Assembly: GCA_017880905.1 (NCBI GenBank) | Contig: JADGRO010000042.1 | Coordinates: forward strand, 1 to 55,204 | From: Methylotenera sp. | Lineage (GTDB): Bacteria > Pseudomonadota > Gammaproteobacteria > Burkholderiales > Methylophilaceae | Length of the DNA stretch: 55,204 nt | Direction: 5' to 3' | Shown: in pieces, positions 1 to 9,103 of the stretch | Numbering within the stretch: the stretch's first letter is position 1 | Layout of the letters: each line of letters opens with the position of its first letter | Program-made: the position numbers and the translations under genes | The notes under the pieces: model-generated | What the model saw: the letters and a program-made list of their open reading frames with translations, nothing else | Told to the model about the DNA's origin: nothing | The model's database searches: none

Positions 1-1293
1 GATTGGCAAAATCCCGATTTTTATAACGAAGATAGCTTGAACCACGAACTTGAGCGCATCTTTGATATTTGTCATGGCTGCCGTCGTTGCGTGAGCTTGT
101 GCAATAGCTTCCCTACCTTGTTTGATTTGGTCGATAACAACCTGACTATGGAAGTAGAAGGCGTCGATAAAAAAGACTTCATGAAAGTGGTCGACCAATG
201 CTATATGTGCGATTTGTGCTACATGACCAAATGCCCTTACACGCCGCCACACGAGTGGAATGTAGACTTTCCACACACCATGTTGCGTGCAAAAGCCATT
301 AAATACAAAAATGGCGAAGTTGGATTTGGCGAGAAATTATTAGCGAGTACCGATGTGCACGGCCAATTTGCGGGCATCCCCATCGTCGTGCAAACCATTA
401 ACGCTATCAATAGCACCAAAATCATGCGCAATGTGATGGAGAAAACCCTAGGCGTAGATAAAGATGCGTGGTTGCCAAGCTTTGCGACTGAAAAGTTTAG
501 GCACGGTGCAGCGAAGAGTGAAGATTTCACGGTGAAAGATGGTGCAAAAACGCCTGGCAAAGTAGCCATTTACAGCACTTGCTACGTCAATTATAACGAG
601 CCGGGAATTGGCTACGATTTACTAAAAGTGCTCGATCACAATGAAATCCCTTACGTGCTAGTGGATAAAGAACAATGTTGCGGCATGCCAAAATTAGAAC
701 TTGGTGATTTGGATGCTGTGGCAAAAAGCAAAGAAGCGAATATTCCGCATTTAGTGAAATACGCCAAAGACGGTTTTGCAATTTTAAGCGCGATTCCAAG
801 CTGCACTCTCATGTTCAAGCAAGAAATCCCGCTCATGTTTCCCGATTGCGCAGATACAAAATTGGTGCAAGAAGCGATGTGGGACCCCTTTGAATACTTG
901 ATTGCACGCAAAAAAGATGGTTTGCTGAAAACCGACTTCAAAAAACCGCTCGGCAAAATCAGCTACCACATCCCATGTCACGGTCGTGTGCAAAATATAG
1001 GCAAAAAGACCGAGGAATTTTTGAAGCTGATTCCTGAAACAACCATTAATACGGTTGAGCGATGCTCTGGCCACGCGGGCACTTATGGCGTAAAGAAAGA
1101 ACATCACGATATGGCGATGAAAATTGGTAAGCCAGTCGCTAAACTGATGGCAATTGGCAAGCCTGATTACATTAGTTCCGATTGCCAATTAGCAGGCCAC
1201 CACATTGAGCAAATGATGGATGAAAATAACTTACCTAAAGCCAAACTGGCGCACCCGTTGACATTAGCGCGCGTTGCCTATGGTATTGAATAG
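1..1293 (+). CDS. Fe-S oxidoreductase with two CCG domains (GlpC/HdrD-like), 5' end cut by window edge
   Basis: The reading frame is open to the first base of the window, so the TTG at 37 is not a convincing start and the gene probably begins upstream. Counting from that TTG, two ferredoxin-type clusters are visible: C12-x2-C15-x2-C18-x3-C22 and C55-x2-C58-x2-C61-x4-C66. Two cysteine-rich (CCG) domains follow, the first with QCCGMP and the second with a variant motif CSGHAG and an IPCHGR lead-in. This is the layout of GlpC/heterodisulfide-reductase-related subunits that pass electrons between a membrane quinone partner and a soluble enzyme. The DUF3501 gene lies 20 bp downstream. In proteobacteria this pair usually sits with rubrerythrin, suggesting a role in redox or oxidative-stress chemistry (inference). 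The exact substrate is unknown. Confidence 0.85.
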   Translation, partial: DWQNPDFYNEDSLNHELERIFDICHGCRRCVSLCNSFPTLFDLVDNNLTMEVEGVDKKDFMKVVDQCYMCDLCYMTKCPYTPPHEWNVDFPHTMLRAKAIKYKNGEVGFGEKLLASTDVHGQFAGIPIVVQTINAINSTKIMRNVMEKTLGVDKDAWLPSFATEKFRHGAAKSEDFTVKDGAKTPGKVAIYSTCYVNYNEPGIGYDLLKVLDHNEIPYVLVDKEQCCGMPKLELGDLDAVAKSKEANIPHLVKYAKDGFAILSAIPSCTLMFKQEIPLMFPDCADTKLVQEAMWDPFEYLIARKKDGLLKTDFKKPLGKISYHIPCHGRVQNIGKKTEEFLKLIPETTINTVERCSGHAGTYGVKKEHHDMAMKIGKPVAKLMAIGKPDYISSDCQLAGHHIEQMMDENNLPKAKLAHPLTLARVAYGIE

Positions 1294-1313
1294 TAAATTT
1301 TAAGGGAAAATGA

Positions 1314-1892
1314 ATGAGTATTACCCGTGAAAACATTATGACGCTTGAGGCGTACAGCAAATATCGCAAAGAAAACAAAGCCGACATTATGGCGCACCGC
1401 CAACTGCGCTCTGTGCGCTTGGGCGAACACATGAATATGCAGTTTGAAAGCGAGCTAACAATCCGCTACCAAATTCAAGAAATTTTGCGCGTCGAAAAAC
1501 AGTTCGAGGAGCAAGGAATTCAAGATGAAATCGAATCTTACGCGCCGCTAGTGCCAGATGGCAGCAACTGGAAAGCCACCATGCTGATTGAATACACAGA
1601 CGTGGAAGAACGCAAAATCGCGCTCACTAAGCTCATCGGCATTGAGGACAAAACCTACATCGAAGTTGAAGGCTTTAAGCGCGTATACGCGATTTCTGAC
1701 GAAGATTTAGAGCGCGAAACCGATGTGAAAACCAGCGCCGTGCATTTTTGCCGCTTTGAATTTAACGAAGCCGCGAGAAAAGCCATTAAATACGGCGCCA
1801 AAGTGTTATTAGGCTGTGACCACCCGAACTACAATATGAGTGCCGTAATACCGCTTAATCAGTTGGAATCACTTAGAGAAGATTTGAATTAA
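1314..1892 (+). CDS. DUF3501 family protein
   Basis: A 192-residue soluble protein without signal peptide or membrane segment. It matches the DUF3501 family as I know it: N-terminal ITRENIMTLEAYSKYR, a central block around LVPDGSNWKATMLIEY, and a conserved end containing GCDHPNYN. The family has no established biochemical activity. It is regularly found directly downstream of the CCG-type Fe-S protein, as here with a 20-bp gap, so the two are very likely co-transcribed and act in the same redox process. The start ATG at 1314 is preceded by an AAGGGAAAA Shine-Dalgarno-like stretch. Confidence 0.85.
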   Translation: MSITRENIMTLEAYSKYRKENKADIMAHRQLRSVRLGEHMNMQFESELTIRYQIQEILRVEKQFEEQGIQDEIESYAPLVPDGSNWKATMLIEYTDVEERKIALTKLIGIEDKTYIEVEGFKRVYAISDEDLERETDVKTSAVHFCRFEFNEAARKAIKYGAKVLLGCDHPNYNMSAVIPLNQLESLREDLN

Positions 1893-1894
1893 GT

Positions 1895-1927
1895 TGTAGG
1901 GTGTCAATAAGCGAAGCGTCCTGCACC
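1895..1927. repeat. Degraded small palindromic intergenic repeat
   Basis: Just after the DUF3501 stop there is TGTAGGGTG, then an AATAAGCGAAGCG centre, then TGCACC. This is the shape of short dispersed palindromes of the GTAGGGTGCAATAAGCGAAGCG type found between genes in many proteobacteria. The two arms no longer pair perfectly. A better preserved relative lies at 52732-52767. Confidence 0.45.
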
Positions 1928-1956
1928 AAAGCCAGTTCTCACGCGGCGCAATGCCT

Positions 1957-2046
1957 TTCAGTTGTTGCGCTCTACGCGGGCTGTTCGTGTAGACCTATAC
2001 ACGCGACCAGCCATTAAAGCGCAATCGATTTCAAATTGAGTAGCCA
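1957..2046 (-). pseudogene. Possible 5' remnant of a larger protein gene (starts MATQFEIDCALMAGRVY)
   Basis: On the minus strand an ATG at 2046 opens a 29-codon frame beginning MATQFEIDCALMAGRVYRST and ending at a TGA. A shift of one base lets translation continue with AQQLKGIAPRENW. I recall similar N-termini (QFEIDCALMAG-A/R-Y) at the start of large calcium-binding or lipase-like secreted proteins, so this may be the leftover 5' end of such a gene. That identification is from memory and uncertain. The remnant lies directly beyond the stop of the neighbouring lipoprotein gene. Confidence 0.3.
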
Positions 2047-2051
2047 TGGTT

Positions 2052-2801
2052 TTATTCCTTTAATTGATCAATCAATTCAACTGGCTGAGCACCACCTAAC
2101 TTACGTACCCTTTGCGGCTCTTTAAATCCTTCTGGTGTAGTCCACATATTGTATTCCCCATCCTTATATCTAACCATTACTTCACAACCAAGGATTTGGT
2201 CCCGCTTATCATCTATCGGTTTACGTAGGATGACATTAAACTCTGGTTTTCCGTTTAGCTCTTTCACTTTGTCTGCATTGATGTAACTTAATTTAACCAG
2301 TAGCTTTTCACCTTCATAGTCACCCTCATAAAAGTTGTTTTGTACTACATTAAAAGCTGTAAACTCATGAGGAAGCTCTTCCAGTTTTATACGTTGCCAA
2401 GTCTTTCTTACATATTTGAAAATCACGTAGGGTGGATTCGGGCGACCCCATTTATTGTACGAGAGGCACAAGTTAGGTTCGGCCACAATATACGGCGTAC
2501 CTTTTAGAACATGAATGGCACGCAAATCAAAATTAGAACGTCCTACATCTTCACTGTATTCGCTTTTCCAAATGATAAGTTCATTTGAGTTAGGTAGTGT
2601 GAAGCTAACGGTTTGTTCCTTGATAGGCGATTGTCCGAGTTCGCCCCGTCCACCATGTACTTGTGAACGATTGATGATGATTTTACTACCATCATGCAGT
2701 AGCACTTCTTCTTTCCAACTTAATGTATCAGCACATCCGCTCATACTCATCCCTAAAGTGAATACCAACACGATTTTTTTAAATGATTTCATCCAATTCA
2801 C
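2052..2801 (-). CDS. Putative lipoprotein of unknown function
   Basis: A 249-residue protein with a short basic N-terminus, a hydrophobic stretch and a lipobox ending SMSGC (Cys about residue 23), so it is predicted to be lipid-anchored after signal peptidase II cleavage. The GTG start at 2801 is placed by GGAAAG six bases upstream. The mature part is hydrophilic with many aromatic residues and beta-like segments (for example NELIIWKSEY, YKDGEYNMWTTPEGF). I recognise no named domain. It stands alone between metZ and the Fe-S operon, and remnants on its 3' side suggest a gene-turnover spot. Confidence 0.7.
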   Translation of the reverse strand: MNWMKSFKKIVLVFTLGMSMSGCADTLSWKEEVLLHDGSKIIINRSQVHGGRGELGQSPIKEQTVSFTLPNSNELIIWKSEYSEDVGRSNFDLRAIHVLKGTPYIVAEPNLCLSYNKWGRPNPPYVIFKYVRKTWQRIKLEELPHEFTAFNVVQNNFYEGDYEGEKLLVKLSYINADKVKELNGKPEFNVILRKPIDDKRDQILGCEVMVRYKDGEYNMWTTPEGFKEPQRVRKLGGAQPVELIDQLKE

Positions 2802-2826
2802 ATTATTCTTTCCAATATAAAATTAA

Positions 2827-4005
2827 TTAAAACTTCAAATCTGCTTTCAAATCATCCACGTGCTCTAGCCCCACCGCAATGCGTACCAAATTGTCTTGAA
2901 TGCCCGCCTCTGCCCGCGCCTCTGCCGTAATGCGGCTATGCGTGGTGGTAGCTGGATGGGTAATGGTGCTTTTTGCATCACCAAGATTAGCAGTAATCGA
3001 AATCAGTTCAGTCGCGTCAATCAGCGCCCAAGCGGCTTGCTGCTGCGTTTGATCAGCTTTTGGTCTCACTTCAAAACTGACTATACCACCGCCACTGCTT
3101 TGCTGTTTTAACGCCAGTGCATGTTGCGGATGCGACTTCAAGCCAGGGTAATACACACGAGCCACTTGCGGCTGTGCTTCTAGCCAAGTTGCGAGTTCAA
3201 GCGCGCGCTTGGTATGTGCTTCCATACGCACATGCAGCGTTTCTAATCCTTTTAAAAACACCCAAGCGTTAAATGCGCTCATAGTGACGCCTGCGGTGCG
3301 CAAAAAGCCGTACACTGGCTCCATTAACGCTTTTGAGCCTAATACCGCACCGCCCAAGCATCTGCCCTGCCCGTCAATATACTTAGTCGCCGAGTGAATA
3401 ATAATATCTGCGCCTAAATCTAGCGGTTTTTGAAGCGCCGGTGTACAAAAACAGTTATCCACCACCAAATGTGCGCCTGCTTTATGCGCAATGCTCGCTA
3501 AAGCGGCAATATCACATACCTCGGTGAGCGGGTTTGACGGCGTTTCAACAAAAAACAACTTAGTTTTGGGCGTCACTGCAGCTTGCCATTCGGCAGGATT
3601 GGTAAGAGACACAAAGGTTACCTGCAACCCCCAGCGCGCCAGAATGTTGCTAAATAGCTGTACTGAAGTACCGAAAATGCTGCGCGAGGCCACCACGTGG
3701 TCGCCAGCGCTACACAAACCCATCACACAGGCCAATATGGCCGACATGCCAGTAGAAGTCGCCACGCATTGCTCTGCGCCTTCCAGTGCGGCCAGTTTGT
3801 TTTGAAACATAGTGACGGTTGGATTGGTAAAGCGCGAGTAAATATTGCCCGGCTCTGTGCCACCAAAGCGCGCTGCAGCTTGTGCAGCACTTTTAAAGCG
3901 GAAACTGGAATTTAAAAACAAAGCTTCCGAGTTCTCGCCGAATTCGGTCGCCTCACTGCCAGCACGCACGCCTAAGGTTTCAGCATGATATTGTTTTTTA
4001 GTCAT
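2827..4005 (-). CDS. metZ: O-succinylhomoserine sulfhydrylase
   Basis: A PLP-dependent Cys/Met-metabolism transsulfuration enzyme that makes homocysteine from O-succinylhomoserine and sulfide, the direct-sulfhydrylation branch of methionine synthesis in the cytoplasm. Visible family features are the PLP-binding lysine motif SATKYIDGQGR, the ETPSNP segment, the VDNCFCTP segment and the N-terminal YSRFTNPT block. Start: the ATG at 4005 gives MTKKQYHAETLGVRAG, the usual family N-terminus. The frame is open further to a TTG at 4023, which is less likely. It follows purF, the common betaproteobacterial order. A SAM-II-like riboswitch and an intrinsic terminator lie in the 200-bp leader, so expression is probably shut off by S-adenosylmethionine. 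Confidence 0.95.
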   Translation of the reverse strand: MTKKQYHAETLGVRAGSEATEFGENSEALFLNSSFRFKSAAQAAARFGGTEPGNIYSRFTNPTVTMFQNKLAALEGAEQCVATSTGMSAILACVMGLCSAGDHVVASRSIFGTSVQLFSNILARWGLQVTFVSLTNPAEWQAAVTPKTKLFFVETPSNPLTEVCDIAALASIAHKAGAHLVVDNCFCTPALQKPLDLGADIIIHSATKYIDGQGRCLGGAVLGSKALMEPVYGFLRTAGVTMSAFNAWVFLKGLETLHVRMEAHTKRALELATWLEAQPQVARVYYPGLKSHPQHALALKQQSSGGGIVSFEVRPKADQTQQQAAWALIDATELISITANLGDAKSTITHPATTTHSRITAEARAEAGIQDNLVRIAVGLEHVDDLKADLKF

Positions 4006-4040
4006 TTCACTCTCAAATCTCAATTGTTCACAGGCAATAA

Positions 4041-4078
4041 AAAACCCGTGTTAGCAAATAATAGCTAAAACGGGTTTT
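4041..4078 (-). terminator. Intrinsic terminator in the metZ leader (riboswitch expression platform)
   Basis: Read on the minus strand, the arm at 4078-4064 (AAAACCCGTTTTAGC) pairs with 4055-4041 (GCTAACACGGGTTTT), one mismatch in 15, around an 8-base loop. The T-rich run continues past the second arm (TTATT). It sits between purF and metZ, about 35 bases before the metZ ATG. The segment GTTTTAGC (4071-4064) in the first arm can instead pair with GCTAAAGC (4094-4087) at the end of the upstream aptamer, giving a plausible antiterminator. Confidence 0.85.
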
Positions 4079-4080
4079 AA

Positions 4081-4160
4081 TCTCTCGCTTTAGCAGAATT
4101 TATTATGCGCTCGCAAGCTGAGTAAGGCTTTGTTTAATATTGGCCACTCAAATCAGCGCA
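4081..4160 (-). promoter_or_regulatory. SAM-II-like riboswitch aptamer upstream of metZ
   Basis: On the minus strand, P1 is TGCGCT (4160-4155) pairing with AGCGCA (4111-4106). Directly after the first arm comes GATTTGAG, before the second arm CAGCTTGCG, and after it TAATAAATTCTGCTAAAG. GATTTGA, CTTGC and GCTAAAG in this order and spacing are the conserved core of SAM-II aptamers, which typically control metA/metX/metZ. Unusual is an extra hairpin in the P1 loop, AGTGGC near 4149 pairing with GCC..ACT near 4122. The P2 pseudoknot pairing is not obviously strong by eye. The family is best known from alphaproteobacteria. The gene context (metZ) agrees exactly. Confidence 0.75.
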
Positions 4161-4204
4161 ATTAAATATTATGCTTAACGTATCCGAACGTCAAGCTATT
4201 ATTT

Positions 4205-5752
4205 CTATACTTCTGTAACTTCTTCCGCGTTCTCTTGAGAATCAACCAAATTCAAATCCATTTGCGTACTGGCATTGGCGGATTTGTGTGCCCTATTGGC
4301 ATCGCCACGTGCAGCTTCAATACGATTTAAATAGGCGGCATCTACATCTCCGGTTACATATTTACCATCAAAACAGGAACAATCAAAACTTTTAATGGTG
4401 GGATTGCTTAATTTAATATCATGTACCAGTGAATCTAGGTCTTGGTAAATCAGTGCATCGGCGCCAATTTCTTTGCAGATTTCATCATCGCTACGACCAG
4501 TGGCTAATAGTTCATCGCGGCTTGGCATATCGATGCCATACACATTGGGAAAGCGCACCGGCGGTGCGGCTGAGGCAAAATATACTTTATTAGCACCCGC
4601 ATCGCGCGCCATTTGCACAATTTGTTGCGATGTGGTGCCGCGCACGATGGAATCATCTACTAACAGCACATTTTTGCCTTTAAACTCTATGCCAATCGGA
4701 TTGAGTTTTTGTCGGACAGATTTTTTGCGCATGGCTTGACCTGGCATGATGAAGGTACGGCCGATGTAACGATTTTTAATAAAGCCTTCGCGATAATCTA
4801 AGCCCAGCGAGATGCCCACTTGCAGCGCGCTTGGACGGCTGGTGTCAGGGATGGGAATCACTACATCAATTTTGAGATGTGACCATTCGCGTTTGATTTT
4901 CTCAGCTAGGCTAATGCCCATGTCTAAACGTGTTTGGTACACCGAAACACCATCAATCACAGAATCTGGTCTAGCTAAATAAACATACTCAAAAATGCAT
5001 GGATTTAATTTAGCGTTTTCGGCACATTGACGGCTAAAGAAATTGCCTTCCATATCAATAAAAATAGCTTCACCTGGCGCTACATCGCGGATTAATTTAA
5101 AACCCAGCACATCCAGCGCCACGCTCTCAGATGCCACGATATATTCAGTACCTTTATCGGTATCCAGCTTGCCAATCACCAAGGGGCGTATGCCATTAGG
5201 ATCACGAAACGCCAACAAACCAAAATTGGCAATCATCGCGACCACCGCATATGCGCCTTTGCAGCGTCTATGCACGCCTGCAACCGCGTCAAATGCCATA
5301 TCGGTATTCAATACTGCATTTTTTGAGGTTTTTTCTATTTCGTGCGCCAGTACGTTTAACAGCACTTCGGAATCTGAACTGGTATTAATGTGACGCAAAT
5401 CTTGACGGAACATTTCCGACTTTAATTGCTCAGAATTGGTTAAATTACCGTTATGTCCAAGCACAATGCCAAACGGCGAATTAACGTAAAAAGGTTGCGC
5501 TTCAGCCGCGCTGGAAGAGCCTGCCGTGGGGTAGCGCACATGGCCAATGCCTACATTGCCAATCAAGCTGCGCATATGGCGAGTTTGGAATACATCTTTC
5601 ACTAAGCCATTGTTTTTATGCATGAAAAACGTATTCCCATCGCATGTCACAATGCCCGCGGCATCTTGTCCGCGATGCTGCAGCACCAGCAAACCATCGT
5701 ACAGTAGTTGGTTTACCGGGTTTTTACCAACGATGCCTAAAATTCCACACAT
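4205..5752 (-). CDS. purF: Amidophosphoribosyltransferase
   Basis: Catalyses the first committed step of purine synthesis: glutamine plus PRPP to 5-phosphoribosylamine. The protein is 515 residues, normal for the proteobacterial type without propeptide. It starts MCGILGIVG, so Cys2 is the free N-terminal nucleophile of the class II glutaminase domain after Met removal. The glutaminase domain ([27 protein letters not shown]) covers about residues 1-230. The phosphoribosyltransferase domain carries the PRPP loop [18 protein letters not shown] at about 365-382. It is downstream of cvpA by 40 bp, the usual cvpA-purF pairing. Confidence 0.97.
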   Translation of the reverse strand: MCGILGIVGKNPVNQLLYDGLLVLQHRGQDAAGIVTCDGNTFFMHKNNGLVKDVFQTRHMRSLIGNVGIGHVRYPTAGSSSAAEAQPFYVNSPFGIVLGHNGNLTNSEQLKSEMFRQDLRHINTSSDSEVLLNVLAHEIEKTSKNAVLNTDMAFDAVAGVHRRCKGAYAVVAMIANFGLLAFRDPNGIRPLVIGKLDTDKGTEYIVASESVALDVLGFKLIRDVAPGEAIFIDMEGNFFSRQCAENAKLNPCIFEYVYLARPDSVIDGVSVYQTRLDMGISLAEKIKREWSHLKIDVVIPIPDTSRPSALQVGISLGLDYREGFIKNRYIGRTFIMPGQAMRKKSVRQKLNPIGIEFKGKNVLLVDDSIVRGTTSQQIVQMARDAGANKVYFASAAPPVRFPNVYGIDMPSRDELLATGRSDDEICKEIGADALIYQDLDSLVHDIKLSNPTIKSFDCSCFDGKYVTGDVDAAYLNRIEAARGDANRAHKSANASTQMDLNLVDSQENAEEVTEV

Positions 5753-5792
5753 AAATTAAGGTCCTTAAGCAGTTTCGCTATTCTATGCTAAG

Positions 5793-6284
5793 TTAATCAT
5801 ATTTAACATGTTTTGTGACAGTGGGCGGTAGCAATGGTAAAGCCGTTTTTACTAGCGCCTCTAACGGCGGGCTAAACATGGCGTCGGTCCAACGCGCATC
5901 TTTGGGAAAGCTGGTAAAGCCAGCCAAAAATACCAGTACACACACGATTAGCAAGCCGCGCGCAAAGCCAAACACTGCGCCAATTCCGCGATTCAGCCAA
6001 TTCATGCCAATTTTTTTAATTAAACTCAAAAGTGCAATAGTCAGCAAACTTGCGACGACTAACACGCCAAAAAACACAATCACATGCGCGGCTAAAATTT
6101 TTAAAGATTCTGTTGGAATATTAGCTGGTAACAAGGGTACAAGCTCGATTGCATAGGTTTTTGCTACATAAATTGCCGCGAGCCAACCCGCAATCGCCAA
6201 CACCTCGCGCACCGCGCCGCGCATCATACTCACGACAATCGAAATGCCAATAATGAGTAGCACGGTGTAATCAAAACTGGTCAT
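5793..6284 (-). CDS. cvpA: CvpA family inner-membrane protein
   Basis: A 163-residue protein with four hydrophobic segments (about residues 5-25, 28-45, 65-90 and 102-125) and the family motif IGAVFGFARGLLIVCVLV. CvpA was named for colicin V production in E. coli and is now linked to envelope homeostasis. Its molecular activity is not settled. The position between dedD and purF is conserved across proteobacteria and supports the call. Confidence 0.92.
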   Translation of the reverse strand: MTSFDYTVLLIIGISIVVSMMRGAVREVLAIAGWLAAIYVAKTYAIELVPLLPANIPTESLKILAAHVIVFFGVLVVASLLTIALLSLIKKIGMNWLNRGIGAVFGFARGLLIVCVLVFLAGFTSFPKDARWTDAMFSPPLEALVKTALPLLPPTVTKHVKYD

Positions 6285-6307
6285 TTAAGCGTAATTTTTA
6301 TCCATCA

Positions 6308-6883
6308 CTACTGGCTCACCACCATACCGGTCAAACCCGCGTCTTTAATATTCTCTAGCGCAATTGCGGCTTCATTTCTATCGCCCAGTATTTGGGTACG
6401 TAAACGAATTTTTTGGCCTTTATCTGTGGCAATTTTCTCGGTTTGCGATTTGTAACCCAAGTCACTAAGCTTAGCTTGCAATTGCTTTACGTTCGCCTCG
6501 TCAGAAAAAACGCCAATTTGTACATAAAATTTGTGATTAGCCTCATCCTTTGGCTTGGTTGTTGATTCTTCTTTACTTGGCTTTGCTGTTGTCGCTCCCA
6601 AGTCATGGGCTGGCACAGCCTCTGCTGCTGGCGCATCACCCTTTGGCGGTTCGGTCGGTACGATGTTGGAATCGAAATCTGATGGTGTATCGAGATTAGT
6701 GGTTTGATGTTCACCTGGCAGCGTAATGGTGATTTGTTCTTGCGGTTCGGTGATGGCGCGGTCTCTTAGTACCATTGGCAGCACAATCACCATCAATAAC
6801 ACCAATGCAATTGCGCCTACCAAGCGCCTTCGCGCACGCTTTTTAAAAATTAATTCTTGGTCGCCTGATGGTTCTCTTTGCAT
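6308..6883 (-). CDS. dedD: SPOR-domain cell-division protein DedD-like
   Basis: A single-pass inner-membrane protein: a basic stretch KKRARRR, one membrane helix (LVGAIALVLLMVIVLPMVL), a Pro/Thr/Ala-rich linker, and a C-terminal SPOR domain (about the last 75 residues, FYVQIGVFSDEANVKQL). SPOR domains bind denuded septal peptidoglycan. The frame can also start at 6931, where ATG overlaps the folC stop as TAATG, adding 16 residues. I chose 6883 because DedD proteins usually begin close to the basic stretch, but coupled initiation at 6931 is possible. Gene order folC-dedD-cvpA-purF is the standard one. Confidence 0.88.
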   Translation of the reverse strand: MQREPSGDQELIFKKRARRRLVGAIALVLLMVIVLPMVLRDRAITEPQEQITITLPGEHQTTNLDTPSDFDSNIVPTEPPKGDAPAAEAVPAHDLGATTAKPSKEESTTKPKDEANHKFYVQIGVFSDEANVKQLQAKLSDLGYKSQTEKIATDKGQKIRLRTQILGDRNEAAIALENIKDAGLTGMVVSQ

Positions 6884-6930
6884 GTTAAATGCTTTCGAAT
6901 ATGCTAAATTCCATGTGCTATGCCAATGCA

Positions 6931-8199
6931 TTACCTATTAGCAATGGCATCTGCTACAGTGTAAAACGAGCCGAATACGACTATTCTATCATTTTTAGTG
7001 GCATCTTTACAGGCAGAATCAATCGCAGCGCTGACATCTTCAAACAAATGAATAGCTGAATTTTTTGCTTGTTTTAGAAGATTATTCCGCAAATCACTTG
7101 CTTTAGCACCCCGCGCGCTATGGATATTAGCGACATACCATTGCGAAATTTGTGGCTCTACAGCACTTATAACGCCATCAATATCCTTATCTGCCAGCAT
7201 AGCAAACACCGCCAAAGTGCGCCCAGAGCAAGGGGATGATTGTAAGTTTTGCGCCAACGATTTCGCTGCCTGCGGATTGTGCGCCACATCCACGATAATT
7301 TCTGGCTTTGATTGAATTTGTTGAAAACGACCCGTTAATCTCACTCCTCTGAGAGCCGCATGGATATTAACTTGTGAGACAGGGAAAATATGGTTTAAAT
7401 GTTGCACCGTACATACCGCACAAGCTGCATTTGCTAGCTGAAAATCACCATAAAGTCCAAGTGGCGGTAATTGCAATTGCAGCCCTTCTGCCGAGTACTG
7501 CCAACCCAGTGCAGTTTTTTTTACCAGAAAATCACGTTGAATTAACTTTAAATTTGCGCCTATTTTTTCAGCGTAATTAATCAAACTTGCAGGGGGATTT
7601 TCATCGCCGCAAATGGCCAGTTTATGAGCGCGGAATATACCGGCTTTTTCAAAGCCAATTTTTTCGCGTGTTTCACCCAAATATTCCACGTGGTCTAAAT
7701 CAATTGTTGTCACAATTGCACAAGTGGGTTCAAAGATATTTACCGCGTCCAGCCGGCCTCCCAGACCAACTTCTAAAATGACAATGTTTAAATTAGCACG
7801 GCAAAAATACCACATTGCAGCCAAAGTTCCCATCTCAAAATAGGTTAACTCAACGTCATTTCGCGCTGTTTCAACCGCTTCAAATGCAGCGCATAACTCA
7901 TCATCAGAAATAGTTTGAAGATTAATGCACACGCGCTCATTATAGCGATTGATATGCGGCGAAGTGTAACAGCCCACACGATAACCCGCTTTATGGTAGA
8001 TCTGGCTTAAAATGGCACAAACAGAACCTTTACCGTTGGTGCCAGCCACTGTAATAATAGGGAAATTTGGGTTTAATTGGAGCTTATTTGCAACAGCTTT
8101 TACTCTATCCAAACCCATGGCAATGGATTTTGGGTGTAAAGCCTCAATATAAACCAACCACTCATGCACTGTGTTTGGCTTAACTTTTATGTCTGTCAC
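6931..8199 (-). CDS. folC: Bifunctional dihydrofolate synthase / folylpolyglutamate synthase
   Basis: Adds glutamate to dihydropteroate and then further glutamates to folates, using ATP. The 422-residue protein has the Mur-ligase-type P-loop VAGTNGKGSVCAI (about residues 50-62), the YTSPH motif and the GLGGRLDAVN motif, and a C-terminal Mur-ligase domain with DVAHNPQAAKSL. Its stop codon overlaps a possible dedD start (TAATG). It is preceded by accD with a 28-bp gap, as in many proteobacteria. Confidence 0.96.
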   Translation of the reverse strand: MTDIKVKPNTVHEWLVYIEALHPKSIAMGLDRVKAVANKLQLNPNFPIITVAGTNGKGSVCAILSQIYHKAGYRVGCYTSPHINRYNERVCINLQTISDDELCAAFEAVETARNDVELTYFEMGTLAAMWYFCRANLNIVILEVGLGGRLDAVNIFEPTCAIVTTIDLDHVEYLGETREKIGFEKAGIFRAHKLAICGDENPPASLINYAEKIGANLKLIQRDFLVKKTALGWQYSAEGLQLQLPPLGLYGDFQLANAACAVCTVQHLNHIFPVSQVNIHAALRGVRLTGRFQQIQSKPEIIVDVAHNPQAAKSLAQNLQSSPCSGRTLAVFAMLADKDIDGVISAVEPQISQWYVANIHSARGAKASDLRNNLLKQAKNSAIHLFEDVSAAIDSACKDATKNDRIVVFGSFYTVADAIANR

Positions 8200-8227
8200 G
8201 CTAACAATAAATTTCTTAAAATTAAGT

Positions 8228-9094
8228 TTATGCGGCTTTAGGCGACCGCATCAAGCTTGATAAAATATTAGCCAATTTTTGACGCATTTCGCGGCGATCT
8301 ACAATCAGATCTATCGCGCCATGTTCCAGCAAAAACTCTGCACGTTGAAAGCCTTCTGGCAAGGTTTCGCGCACGGTTTGCTCAATCACACGCGGGCCTG
8401 CAAAGCCAATTAGCGCGTTTGGTTCAGCAATAATAATATCACCTAACATGGCGAAACTGGCGGAAACGCCGCCCATCGTTGGGTCAGTCAGCACTGAAAT
8501 ATAAGGCAAACCTGCATGCGATAATTTGGTCAATGCCGCGCTGGTTTTGGCCATTTGCATGAGCGATAATAGACCTTCTTGCATACGCGCACCGCCACTG
8601 GCCGAGATGCAAATAAACGGTGTTTTGTGCTTAATGGCAGAATTAATGCCGCGCACAAAGCGCTCGCCCACCACTGAACCCATTGAACCGCCCATAAATT
8701 TAAATTCAAACGCCGCTACTACCACGCTTAAACCGTGAATTTTACCCTGCATGACAATGAGCGCATCTTTTTCCCCGCCCTCTTTTTGCGCAGCTTTCAT
8801 GCGGTCTACATAGCTTTTGCTGTCCTTAAACTTCAGCGGGTCAATGGGCTCTACATTTGCACCAATTTCCACTTGATTTTCTGGGTCTAATAGTTGATTT
8901 AAACGATCGCGCGCACCAATGCGGTTGTGATGGCTGCATTTCGGGCAAACTTCTGCGTTAGTCTCTAAATCGGTTCTATAAAGCACTGTCATGCAAGACT
9001 CACACTTACTCCATAGACCTTCAGGCACATTTTTTCTTTGTGCTGCGCCAACAACGCGCTGAATTTTTTGTGGAATTTTATCTATCCAGCTCAT
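8228..9094 (-). CDS. accD: Acetyl-CoA carboxylase carboxyltransferase subunit beta
   Basis: The beta half of the carboxyltransferase that forms malonyl-CoA in fatty-acid synthesis. The N-terminal zinc ribbon has C31-x2-C34 and C50-x2-C53. The crotonase-like carboxyltransferase fold follows, with [35 protein letters not shown] and [12 protein letters not shown]. 288 residues is normal length. It sits between trpA and folC, the classic trpA-accD-folC arrangement. The ATG at 9094 follows a TAAGGAGTAAAA ribosome-binding site. Confidence 0.97.
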   Translation of the reverse strand: MSWIDKIPQKIQRVVGAAQRKNVPEGLWSKCESCMTVLYRTDLETNAEVCPKCSHHNRIGARDRLNQLLDPENQVEIGANVEPIDPLKFKDSKSYVDRMKAAQKEGGEKDALIVMQGKIHGLSVVVAAFEFKFMGGSMGSVVGERFVRGINSAIKHKTPFICISASGGARMQEGLLSLMQMAKTSAALTKLSHAGLPYISVLTDPTMGGVSASFAMLGDIIIAEPNALIGFAGPRVIEQTVRETLPEGFQRAEFLLEHGAIDLIVDRREMRQKLANILSSLMRSPKAA

Positions 9095-9103
9095 TTTTAC
9101 TCC

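Noticed and set aside
4006-4023. Upstream TTG as the start of metZ
   Set aside because: It adds residues not usual for the family; the ATG at 4005 gives the standard N-terminus.
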